From positions 1-36,042 of the forward strand of contig JAUYNL010000021.1 in the NCBI GenBank assembly GCA_030696085.1: 36,042 nt of DNA, read 5' to 3'. The translations under genes and the position numbers were made by a program. This stretch comes from Luteolibacter sp. GTDB taxonomy: Bacteria > Verrucomicrobiota > Verrucomicrobiia > Verrucomicrobiales > Akkermansiaceae. Shown piece by piece: positions 11,874 through 18,645 of this stretch; within the stretch, counting starts at the first letter, position 1, and every line of letters begins with the position of its first letter. Under the pieces are notes generated by a model, which ran no database searches, was not told the DNA's origin, and saw only the letters and a list, made by a program, of their open reading frames with translations.

Positions 11874-12548
11874 ATGGCCGCGCGTTCCCTCGTCATCGAA
11901 ACCTCCACGCCCCACGCGTCCATCGCGCTCGTGGGGCCGGACGGCCGCATCGACCAGCGCGAATTCTGCAGCGATCGCAATCACAACGCGCTATTGTTCG
12001 AGCCGCTGCGCGAGTTGTTAGGAGCGGGACCGGCATTGGAGCTGGTGCTCGTCGGCAGCGGCCCGGGAAGTTACAGCGGCACGCGCGTCGGCATCGCGGC
12101 GGCACAGGGCGTGGCCATCGCGATGGGCTGCCCGGCCGTGGCCCTGCCCTCGATCCTCGCCGTGCCATCGGCAAAAAATGGCGCGCGCTGTCTCGCCATC
12201 GGCGATGCCCGGCGCGGCAGCTTCTGGACGGCCCGGCTCGCTGATTTCCGTTTGCTGGAGGATCCGGCGCTCTGTGATGCGGAAGGGCTTTGCGCCGCAG
12301 TCGCACAAGCCGCTGCGGATGGCCTTGCGATATTTTCACTGGAGGATTCCGCCCGTTTTCCGCTGCCAGGAGAGCTTCTTTCCCGGATCCAGCATGAAAT
12401 CCCGGACGCCACCCGCCTCTGGCAGGCATGGGCGGACACCGATGCGCGAACCCGCGAAGGATGGACTGCGGAAATCCCGCAGCCGCTCTATCTGAAACCG
12501 CCCCACATCACCCCTGCGAAACGCCCTTGGCTGCTGCGAACTTACTGA
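11874..12548 (+). CDS. tsaB: tRNA threonylcarbamoyladenosine biosynthesis protein TsaB
   Basis: 224 residues. TsaB is the scaffold partner of TsaD in making t6A37 of ANN-decoding tRNAs. The N-terminus LVIETSTPHASIAL is the ASKHA-type start strand, followed by the hallmark GSGPGSYSGTRVGIAAAQGVA (the GPGSFTGLRIG motif of the family). Length is typical. The stop TGA at 12546-12548 lies inside the left edge of the 139-bp repeat, so the last codons meet the repeat border. It follows argH by 3 nt. Confidence 0.9.
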   Translation: MAARSLVIETSTPHASIALVGPDGRIDQREFCSDRNHNALLFEPLRELLGAGPALELVLVGSGPGSYSGTRVGIAAAQGVAIAMGCPAVALPSILAVPSAKNGARCLAIGDARRGSFWTARLADFRLLEDPALCDAEGLCAAVAQAAADGLAIFSLEDSARFPLPGELLSRIQHEIPDATRLWQAWADTDARTREGWTAEIPQPLYLKPPHITPAKRPWLLRTY

Positions 12549-12681
12549 CTAGCCCCTGGCATAGGCAGCACTTGGCGCGTGAAAAAAGGATTTGACGTGC
12601 TTTGGGTTTGATTTGATCGCCGCCAAGTCAGCGTTAACCCGTTCCTTCAGAGATCATTATGCTTCAGCGGCTTTTTGGATA
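12543..12681 (+). repeat. copy 1 of a ~139-bp long direct repeat
   Basis: Aligned by eye with 35903-36042: about 16 differences including one indel over 139 positions, ~88% identity, same orientation. The longest identical runs include CACTTGGCGCGTGAAAAAAG and CTTTGGGTTTGATTTGAT. The left border coincides with the tsaB stop codon. The right border cannot be fixed, because copy 2 runs off the window. It is not obviously coding: copy 1 could open a 48-codon frame at ATG 12659, but that ATG is not conserved in copy 2. Confidence 0.9.
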
Positions 12682-12749
12682 CGCCATTTGTCTTCGCATG
12701 ATGGCCGGGATGACCATCCACCACGAGGAATACGCGCCCCCGATCTCGT
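12682..12749. other. gene-free 3' flank of the adenylate-forming enzyme
   Basis: Lies between the shared part of the 139-bp repeat and the stop of the minus-strand ligase gene. It may be a continuation of the repeat. No terminator hairpin was seen. Confidence 0.4.
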
Positions 12750-14033
12750 TTACGGAAATCCTTCAAGAATTCCACAGCCGCGCCCAGTCTGTGGGACGGC
12801 AGTGAACAGCTTTCTCAACTCCACCGCGCCGAGCGCCCAGGCGGCGGGGTCAAATCTCCAATGCCGCGGGACTTCCCAGAGTTGCAGGCGCTCCGCGACC
12901 GCCGATTTCAGTGCGGCGGGCGTCACGCCTGCGGGGACTTCCACCAGCGCCGCGATTTCCTCGAAGCGTTCGGGGTCGCTGCTCGGGATGCCGAGCACTC
13001 GTACTCGCAGGACCTGCCCGGTGGCCATGATCGCCGCCTCCACCTTTGCCGGGCTGATTTTCCGGCCCGCCACGTTGATCGCTCCGCCGGTCGTGCCGAG
13101 CAGATGGACCAGACCCTGCGGATCGGAAAACCCGAGGTCGCGCGTGAGATACACCCCGTTTCCCAACACATCATCGCCGCGTGGCGCATCGTAAGCATCC
13201 GCCACGGCATCGCTGGTGACCTGGAGCCGGCCATCCCGCGCGACGTCCACCCGCACGCCCGGCAGCGGGGAGCCGATGATTTCCGCGGACTCGCGGGGCG
13301 TTTCGCTGGTGTCGAAGGCGATGCCGCCGCATTCGCTCGCGCCGTAGAAATTATGGATTTTGAGGCCCGTTTCCTCGAAAACCTGGCGTTCCAGCGCGAG
13401 TGCGAGCGGAGCTCCGGCCGAGAGGGCGAGGCGCAGCGGCGCGTCCTTTAAAATCCCGGCGCGCTGCCAGGCCCGCCACATCGAGGGCACCGCGGGCAGC
13501 ACCAGCGCCGCGTGCTGATGGAACGCCTCCTCCACCACCCGCGGAAACGGCAACGAAAGCAGCCGCATCGGCACGCCGTGCAGCAGCATGGGCAGCACCA
13601 CGTTGCAGAATCCATACGAGTGCGACAAGGAGACCACCGCCAGATTTGGCGTGTCGGGCGTGAGCCGCATCGCCTCGACCAGCCGCTCCGCATCCGCGAT
13701 CACCTGCGCCGCATTGAGGAAAATCCCGCGCGGAATGCCGCTGGCACCCGGCGTGTATTTCACCAGCCGCGTCCCCTCGTCCGGCGGACGCCGCAGCACC
13801 GGGGCGGGGGCGTCGTGCTCCACGGGAATGACCGCCCGGCCGTCGCGCCATGCCCGCAGGATTTCCACGAAAAACCCGCGCCCGCCGGTCCGTGCGATCA
13901 CCGCCTCGCCCGCACGCGGCGCGTGTTGCGCGGCGGCCGCGAGTTCCGCGAACGTCATCACCCCGCCGCCATCGAACAGGGCGGGTAAATCGGCGAAACG
14001 CCGCGCGGTTTCCAGCCAGCGGAGATAGAGCAT
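12750..14033 (-). CDS. degenerate adenylate-forming (AMP-binding) enzyme
   Basis: 427 residues, short for the ANL superfamily. The core order is recognisable: the P-loop-like motif VKYTPGASGIPRG (normally YTSGTTGxPKG), NFYGASECGG (A5), GVYLTRDLGF (A7) and GRKISPAKVE (A8 hinge). At the C-terminus, where ANL enzymes have the A10 catalytic lysine (ALGKVDRR-like), this reads ALGAVELRKL, so the lysine is replaced by alanine at about residue 403. Family members activate acyl or aryl acids as adenylates; lacking A10 lysine, this one may only bind, or do the thioester half-reaction. It is divergent from the ketosynthase pair, 70 nt apart, which suggests a shared polyene or fatty-acyl pathway. Confidence 0.82.
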   Translation of the reverse strand: MLYLRWLETARRFADLPALFDGGGVMTFAELAAAAQHAPRAGEAVIARTGGRGFFVEILRAWRDGRAVIPVEHDAPAPVLRRPPDEGTRLVKYTPGASGIPRGIFLNAAQVIADAERLVEAMRLTPDTPNLAVVSLSHSYGFCNVVLPMLLHGVPMRLLSLPFPRVVEEAFHQHAALVLPAVPSMWRAWQRAGILKDAPLRLALSAGAPLALALERQVFEETGLKIHNFYGASECGGIAFDTSETPRESAEIIGSPLPGVRVDVARDGRLQVTSDAVADAYDAPRGDDVLGNGVYLTRDLGFSDPQGLVHLLGTTGGAINVAGRKISPAKVEAAIMATGQVLRVRVLGIPSSDPERFEEIAALVEVPAGVTPAALKSAVAERLQLWEVPRHWRFDPAAWALGAVELRKLFTAVPQTGRGCGILEGFP

Positions 14034-14062
14034 TTGACAAGGTGGGCGCGCCTGCCTAGCTA
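14034..14062 (+). promoter_or_regulatory. possible sigma70-like promoter for the ketosynthase pair
   Basis: TTGACA at 14034-14039 matches the -35 consensus. 17 nt later TAGCTA (14057-14062) is a poor -10. It lies in the 70-nt divergent gap, 42 nt before the ketosynthase start. Only the -35 is convincing. Confidence 0.25.
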
Positions 14063-14103
14063 ACCGGAGCCTTCCTGACGAGCCCTAACTCGCCCCATCC
14101 GCT

Positions 14104-15348
14104 TTGTCCTGGTCCCGCAACTCCCCCGCATCCTCCGATTTCCACCGCGTGGTGGTCACCGGCGCGGGCATCGTCTCGCCGATGGGCATGGATTTCGCGG
14201 AAAACGCGGCCGGTTTCCGCGCCGGACGCAGCGCGTTTTCTCCGGTCACGCTTTTTGATGTCTCGCGTCAGCGGGTGGGAACCGCCGGCCAGGTGGATCT
14301 GGCGGAAACGTGCGCCGGCCTCCCGCACAGGGCCGCCTCGCGCATGGACCGCGGCACGCGCCTGGCCTGGCTCGCCGCGCGCGAGGCGCTCTCCGCCGCA
14401 GGCCTATCCGGCGGCGCGATGCCGATGGTGGTGGGCACCTCGGCCGCCGCCATGCCCATCGGCGAGGACTACTACCGCGCTGCCCACCTGCCGCAAACCA
14501 CCAGCCGCTCCCAGCTCCGCCGGGTGGAAACCTATCAGGCCCAGCGCCAGATCACCGACATGGCCCGCCTGCTGGGCGTCGATGGCCGCATCCGCGTCGT
14601 TTCCAACGCCTGCGCGTCCGGCGCGAACGCCATCGGCCAGGCCTTCCACCTCGTCCGCATGGGCCGTGCCGAGCGCGTGCTCGCCGGCGGCTACGATGCG
14701 CTTTGCCAATTGGTCTTCGCCGGCTTCGATACCCTGCAGGCGCTCAGCCCGTCGGGCATTCCGCGGCCCTTCGATGCCGCGCGCGACGGCCTGGCGCTCG
14801 GCGAGGGAGCCGGTTTCATGGTCGTGGAATCCGCCGCATCCGCGAAAAGCCGCGGTGCCCGCGTGATCGCGGAGATCACCGGCTATGGCGCGGCCACCGA
14901 CATCCATCACCTCACCCAGCCGCATCCGGAGGGCGATGCCGCGCTGGTCACCATGAGCGCCGCCTGCGCCATGGCGGGCATTGCTCCCGAACAAATCGAT
15001 TACATCAACTCCCACGGCACCGGCACGCCGCTCAATGACGTGGCCGAGGGAAATGCCATCCGCCGCTGGGCCGGGGACAGGGTTTCCTCGATCAAGGTGA
15101 GTTCCACGAAATCCGCCATCGGCCACTTGCTGGGCGGCGCGGGCGCGGTGGAATCCGTCATCTGCCTGATGGCGATGGAAGGCCAGTGGCTGCCCGCCAG
15201 CCTGCACGTGCGCGAGCCCGATCCGGTGTGCGCCTTTGATCTCATCCGCGAGCCGCGCGAGGCACGGGTCGCGCGCGCCCTCACCAACTCCTTCGGTTTC
15301 GGCGGAGCCAATGCCACCTTGATCTTCGCCAAGGAGGGCCTGCCATGA
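14104..15348 (+). CDS. beta-ketoacyl-[acyl carrier protein] synthase (KAS II type)
   Basis: 414 residues from a TTG start (no ATG precedes the first strand HRVVVTGAGIVSPMG). The complete thiolase-fold active site is present: Cys170 in SNACASG, His304 in SHGTGTPLND, Lys336 in SSTKSAIGH and His341. This is an active elongating ketosynthase that condenses malonyl-ACP with an acyl chain. The stop overlaps the next ketosynthase-like gene by ATGA. Pairing of an active KS with an inactive KS homologue is the layout of type II PKS and aryl-polyene-type systems (KS plus chain-length factor), more than of primary fatty-acid synthesis. Confidence 0.88.
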   Translation: MSWSRNSPASSDFHRVVVTGAGIVSPMGMDFAENAAGFRAGRSAFSPVTLFDVSRQRVGTAGQVDLAETCAGLPHRAASRMDRGTRLAWLAAREALSAAGLSGGAMPMVVGTSAAAMPIGEDYYRAAHLPQTTSRSQLRRVETYQAQRQITDMARLLGVDGRIRVVSNACASGANAIGQAFHLVRMGRAERVLAGGYDALCQLVFAGFDTLQALSPSGIPRPFDAARDGLALGEGAGFMVVESAASAKSRGARVIAEITGYGAATDIHHLTQPHPEGDAALVTMSAACAMAGIAPEQIDYINSHGTGTPLNDVAEGNAIRRWAGDRVSSIKVSSTKSAIGHLLGGAGAVESVICLMAMEGQWLPASLHVREPDPVCAFDLIREPREARVARALTNSFGFGGANATLIFAKEGLP

Positions 15349-16385
15349 GCCGGGACCTCGCCATCACCGGCACCGGAGCCGTCAGTCCCGCCGGCTGGGG
15401 CGTGGCGGCGATGATGCGCGCGCTGGAGTCCGCGGAAACGCTTCCGCTCTCGCTGCTGGAACGCGCCTGCGGCGATGCCATGGTCACCACGCCCGTGCTG
15501 CGCGTGCCGGCGCAAGGAGCCACCGCGCCGAAGTTCGCGCGGATGCGCCGCTCCAGCCCGATCACCAAATTCGCCGCCGCCGCCGCGATGGAGGCGCTGG
15601 GCGAAACCCGTTTCGCCGAATCCACCGCCGGGCGTCTGCGCGTGGGAGTGGTCTTCACGCTCACCAATGGCTGTGTGAACTACTCCAACCGCTTTTTCAG
15701 CGAAGTGCTTTCCGATCCCGCGCTGGCCAGCCCGATCCTGTTTCCAGAAACGGTTTTCAACGCGCCTTCCAGCCATCTCTCCGCGCTCATCGGCAGCAGC
15801 GCGCCCAATGACACGCTGGTCGGCGATGCTTCCGCCTTTCTATCCGGCATCGATCTCGCCGCCGAGTGGATCGAGCGCGGCGATGTCGATGGCTGCCTGG
15901 TCGTCGCCTCCGAGGAGATCGACTGGCTGAGCGCCGAGGGCCTGCGCCATTATTCGAAATCCTATCTTCCCTCCGAGGGCGCGGCCGCCATCTATCTGGA
16001 GGCCGCCGGCGGGCCGGCCATGCTCGAGCACCTGCCGGATCCGGTTTCCTATCAGTTTCACGGACGGCTGGAGGCCGCGCGCCTGATGCGCGCAAACCTC
16101 GCCGTGGCGGATGACGGAGCCACCTTGCTGGTGGACGGCCTATCAGGCGTCCGGCGCTTCGACGCCCCGGAAGCCGCGGCCTGGAGCGATTGGTCCGGCC
16201 CGCGCCGCTCGCCGAAGCGCGTGCTGGGCGAAAGCATGGGAGCCGCCGCCGCCTTCCAGGTCGTCGCCGCCGCCGAAAGCCTCGTTTCCGGCGCCTTCCG
16301 CCAGGCCATCGTCTCATCGGTGGGCTCGAACCAGCAGGCGGCGGGGCTTGTTTTGCGGCGTGATCCGCCCGCGCAAATGCCATGA
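15345..16385 (+). CDS. ketosynthase-like protein without catalytic residues (chain-length-factor-like)
   Basis: 346 residues. The thiolase-like start DLAITGTGAVSPAGWG is kept, but the nucleophile region reads LVGDASAFLSG (no Cys, near residue 162), the HGTGT loop is missing, and the second His motif is reduced to GESMGAAAAFQ. It overlaps the active ketosynthase stop by 4 nt, so the two are translationally coupled. It probably forms a heterodimer with the upstream KS and sets chain length, as CLF subunits do. What product the pair makes cannot be read here; no acyl carrier, reductase or dehydratase gene is adjacent. Confidence 0.72.
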   Translation: MSRDLAITGTGAVSPAGWGVAAMMRALESAETLPLSLLERACGDAMVTTPVLRVPAQGATAPKFARMRRSSPITKFAAAAAMEALGETRFAESTAGRLRVGVVFTLTNGCVNYSNRFFSEVLSDPALASPILFPETVFNAPSSHLSALIGSSAPNDTLVGDASAFLSGIDLAAEWIERGDVDGCLVVASEEIDWLSAEGLRHYSKSYLPSEGAAAIYLEAAGGPAMLEHLPDPVSYQFHGRLEAARLMRANLAVADDGATLLVDGLSGVRRFDAPEAAAWSDWSGPRRSPKRVLGESMGAAAAFQVVAAAESLVSGAFRQAIVSSVGSNQQAAGLVLRRDPPAQMP

Positions 16386-16405
16386 CTGCTGCACCCCCGA
16401 AGTGA

Positions 16406-16590
16406 TTCTTGATCGCTGTGAACTTGGTTGCACTTCGTTGCTTAGAGGAACAAGGTGTTCCCGATCTGCGAGCCGTCTGGATCGTTCTTCACTACGGGCC
16501 AAAAGCCCGCGTCTAATTGGAACCGCCCTGTACGGAGCCGTACGCAGGGTGGTGTGGGACCGGGGAGTTAACTACTCCCCGGGACCCGAT
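16406..16590 (+). mobile_element. 3' remnant of a group II intron (domains V-VI and an ORF tail)
   Basis: A 36-codon open stretch, directly after an in-frame TGA, ends at TAA 16514-16516. Then comes a domain V-like hairpin: ACCGCCCTG (16522-16530) pairs with CAGGGTGGT (16545-16553), a 2-nt CG bulge follows, and an upper stem TACG/CGTA closes a GAGC loop. Domain VI-like hairpin: CCGGGGAGT (16560-16568) pairs with ACTCCCCGG (16574-16582). The end CCCGAT at 16590 resembles a group II 3' splice site. No 5' part, reverse transcriptase body or domains I-III are present. The D5 geometry (long lower stem, 2-nt bulge, short upper stem, tetraloop) is the main evidence. Confidence 0.55.
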
Positions 16591-16900
16591 TGTCTCCGTA
16601 ATAGAGGTTGCCGGATTGTAGCGGCGCTCTGTGAGCGTCGATGCCATTGGAAGAGAGTGCGGTTTCATTCGCTATCGACGGTGACACACCGCCGCTACAG
16701 TTCAATTCATGGGCGGGATCGAAGGTTTCCACGAGTTGCGCGGGAAAAGCGGTGACGCGGGAGAGCGGTTTCTTGCCGACCCATTGCAACATCGGCCGTC
16801 CCTTGGCCGCGCCGAGTTTCACCTCGGTGGACTTGGGCGCGGGCGCTACGGCTGGAGTTTCTGCGGCAGGCTTGGCAGAGGTTTTCTTTTTGGCTGGCAT
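16568..16900 (-). pseudogene. truncated N-terminus of a DNA methyltransferase-like protein
   Basis: From ATG 16900 the reading MPAKKKTSAKP ... KGRPMLQWVGKKPLSRV then TAFPAQLVETFDP looks like the N-terminal leader of adenine-specific DNA methyltransferases of type III or related systems, recalled from family sequences. After about 66 residues (16703) it runs into the REP-like hairpin pair and then antisense to the group II intron remnant. The rest of the methyltransferase, including its catalytic DPPY-type motif, is missing. In the intact state the ATG would have stood 10 nt after the stop of the upstream gene, a normal operon spacing. The methyltransferase call is by memory of family sequences only. 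Confidence 0.5.
16617..16699. repeat. inverted pair of REP-like hairpins
   Basis: Two 26-nt arms in opposite orientation (16617-16642 and 16674-16699), 22 of 26 positions equal when one is reversed. Each arm makes its own hairpin with the same TGT loop (read outward to inward). One stem is GCTC/GAGC, the other GGTG/CACC: two base pairs have flipped on both sides, so pairing is maintained. The right arm begins exactly where the methyltransferase-like reading ends. It resembles a BIME-type REP pair, different in sequence from the RAYT ends inside ispG. Confidence 0.7.
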
Positions 16901-16910
16901 GGGAAAGGGA

Positions 16911-18003
16911 TCAACTGGGGAGCCAGAGGCGGGAGAAGGATGCTGCATCGCGCTCGCTCCAGCGATAGACGGCGGAGCTGTGTGTAGGAGCGCCACTTGC
17001 CATCGGCATCCTTGTATTCGATGGCGAAGTCGGTCTTCGAGGAACTGGTGAGAGCGCCGGTGAAGTAGAGATCCTCAACTTCGTCGGGTTTGATGCCGAG
17101 CTGATGGAGAAGCGTGGTGAAAAAGTCCCGCTCTGGCGCGGAATCGAAGTTATAGGGATCGTAATGGAAACCGAAGTTGTCGGCGTTCGCGTATTTCTCC
17201 CACGAGAGCAGGAGATGGGACTTGGTGACGGGATAGCTGATCTCTGCGGTGTAGGTTTCGGTGCCGTCGGCGTCGATCTCGCGGGTGAAGCCTTCGGGTT
17301 TGACGAGGGCGAGAGCTACGTCGATTTGCTCTTCGATGATGTCGTAGGCGCTGGTGGCGACTTCGACTTGGGCGGCAAGCGCCGGCAGGTGGTTTTCCGG
17401 CAGGTCGCCCTCCGGATAGAGAGCGCTGAATTGGGACTTGATGGCCCAGAAGTCCGCGCGATAGACGGCGGCGAGCTTGGTGGCGGCGGTGTAGAGATCG
17501 ATGGTTTCCGCTTCGGTGGTGATTTCCTGGGAGGGGGCGCTGGCGGTGAGGATTCCGCCACGGGAGGAAGATGCGGCGAGATCGAAGGACTGGCGGGTGA
17601 TGGAATCGAGGATGTCCACCTCGGTATTGATGAGGGTGAGCTGGGCATCGATGAGGGCGGTGTCTTCGGTCCCATCCTGGACTTCGTTGATGTTGTGCTC
17701 GTGGATTTCATCGAGGCCGTCGCGATCCTTGCGGAGATTGGTGACGAAGGCGGAATTGATGCCAAGGGTGAGAAAACGGTCGCGGAGCGCGGCTTTGGCG
17801 GTTTTCTGTTCGGCGGTGTCACCGCCATCGGCGACGGAAGCGTTGTTGTCTTCGAGCAGTTTCAGGAGGGCATCGGCATAGGAGCGGATGTTTTTCTCGA
17901 TGCGGTGGGGGACTTGGTTGAACGGTACGGCGAATCCGGTCTCGCCATGGCGCAGCTCGATGGCACGGGCGGTGGCGGCGATGCGTTCAAAATAGATCGG
18001 AAT
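16911..18003 (-). pseudogene. unknown gene, frameshifted near its 3' end and without a standard start
   Basis: A coherent frame can be read from the end of the YafQ-like gene (PIYFERIAATARAIELRHG ...) through GINSAFVTNL and EVDILDSITRQ to DADGKWRSY. The only standard start is GTG at 17619, in the middle of good coding sequence; upstream the frame opens after a TGA at 18052-18054 with only ATT (18003) or CTG. Near 16978-16984, in a short TG run, the natural reading moves by one base: the shifted frame gives SSAVYRWSERDAASF and a stop at 16911-16913, ahead of the methyltransferase ATG. Unshifted, it runs to 16846 through an unlikely Pro/Leu-rich tail. The family is not recognised; context suggests a lost restriction-modification-type operon. 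Confidence 0.6.
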
Positions 18004-18250
18004 GGGTTCCAGTCCGGCCCAGAATGAGTTCCTCCGAAGATCTCTTGTAGATCAGCAACCAGTCAGGTTCCAAATGACAGTCGCGCCATCCGGACCAATT
18101 GCCTGTAAGCGCGTGATCCCGGTTGCTTGCAGGAAGGGGCTCATCTAACAACAAGAGTGCGATCAAATCCTTCACTTTCTGGAGGTCTTTGCCCCTCTTC
18201 TGCTGCATCTTGAGATCTTTCCTGAACTGCGTGGTTTGGGTGACTCTCAT
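17987..18250 (-). CDS. YafQ-family mRNA interferase toxin
   Basis: 87 residues, RelE/ParE superfamily. The residues known to matter in E. coli YafQ have counterparts at the same spacing, offset by four: His46, His59, Asp63, Trp64 and His83, the last in the closing GTHSDLF. Such toxins cut mRNA in the ribosomal A site. The ATG overlaps the antitoxin stop by ATGA, so the pair is coupled. The active-site set is complete and the toxin is probably functional. The 3' end overlaps the unknown pseudogene in another frame. Confidence 0.9.
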   Translation of the reverse strand: MRVTQTTQFRKDLKMQQKRGKDLQKVKDLIALLLLDEPLPASNRDHALTGNWSGWRDCHLEPDWLLIYKRSSEELILGRTGTHSDLF

Positions 18251-18507
18251 GAATCCCAGGACGCGTAAAGATCATCTACGGAGGCAAACTGTTCCACATC
18301 CTCGCCGCGATCCGCCTTGGAAAGGGTAGCCGCCGTGAGACTGTTTGGAACCCTCAACTCCAGGGGGAATTCCCCTCTCATGGCAATCTGACGGTAGAAA
18401 AGCCGGATCGCCTCGGTCGGCGTGAGTCCGAGCGAACTCAAAATCCGCTCGGTGGTCTCCTTGGTGGCAGAATCAATTCTGGCGTGGATGACAGCGGACT
18501 GGCTCAT
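18247..18507 (-). CDS. RelB/DinJ-family antitoxin
   Basis: 86 residues, the length of E. coli DinJ. The N-terminal ribbon-helix-helix (SAVIHARIDSATKETTERIL then LGLTPTEAIRLFYRQIA) binds DNA. The middle has the DinJ-type FPLELRVPN, and the C-terminal tail, which would wrap the toxin, ends LYASWDS. It precedes its toxin and is the first gene of the pair. A perfect palindrome just upstream is the probable autoregulatory operator. Confidence 0.9.
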   Translation of the reverse strand: MSQSAVIHARIDSATKETTERILSSLGLTPTEAIRLFYRQIAMRGEFPLELRVPNSLTAATLSKADRGEDVEQFASVDDLYASWDS

Positions 18508-18515
18508 GTGGGTAA

Positions 18516-18533
18516 TGTATCACAAGTGATACA
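18516..18533. promoter_or_regulatory. palindromic operator of the DinJ/YafQ-type pair
   Basis: TGTATCACAAGTGATACA is a perfect 8-bp dyad around AA, starting 9 nt upstream of the antitoxin ATG. A twofold site beside a ribbon-helix-helix antitoxin gene is what autoregulation by the antitoxin dimer needs. Confidence 0.78.
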
Positions 18534-18584
18534 CACGGCTAGGAATATTCTTGGGAAATATTCTGGGGGCGAATAGCGACCCAA

Positions 18585-18614
18585 GCTCCGCGACTGCGCA
18601 AGGCGGCGCGGAGC
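18585..18614. terminator. stem-loop after sdhA
   Basis: GCTCCGCG (18585-18592) pairs perfectly with CGCGGAGC (18607-18614) around a 14-nt loop, 32 nt past the sdhA stop. On the minus strand there is no T-run after it, so it may be a weak terminator, a 3'-end protector or a repeat relic. Confidence 0.35.
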
Positions 18615-18645
18615 CGGTGCGAGGGTGTTGCGGAAGCAGCCTGGC

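Noticed and set aside
12659-12805. 48-codon frame beginning in repeat copy 1
   Set aside because: The ATG is TTT-like in copy 2 and no motif is visible; kept only as a note under the repeat.
12592-13194. 200-codon plus-strand frame starting in repeat copy 1
   Set aside because: It continues antisense through the adenylate-forming enzyme and is not conserved in copy 2.
14034-14062. Strong promoter for the ketosynthase genes
   Set aside because: Only the -35 fits; the -10 matches poorly. Listed at low confidence and not used for conclusions.
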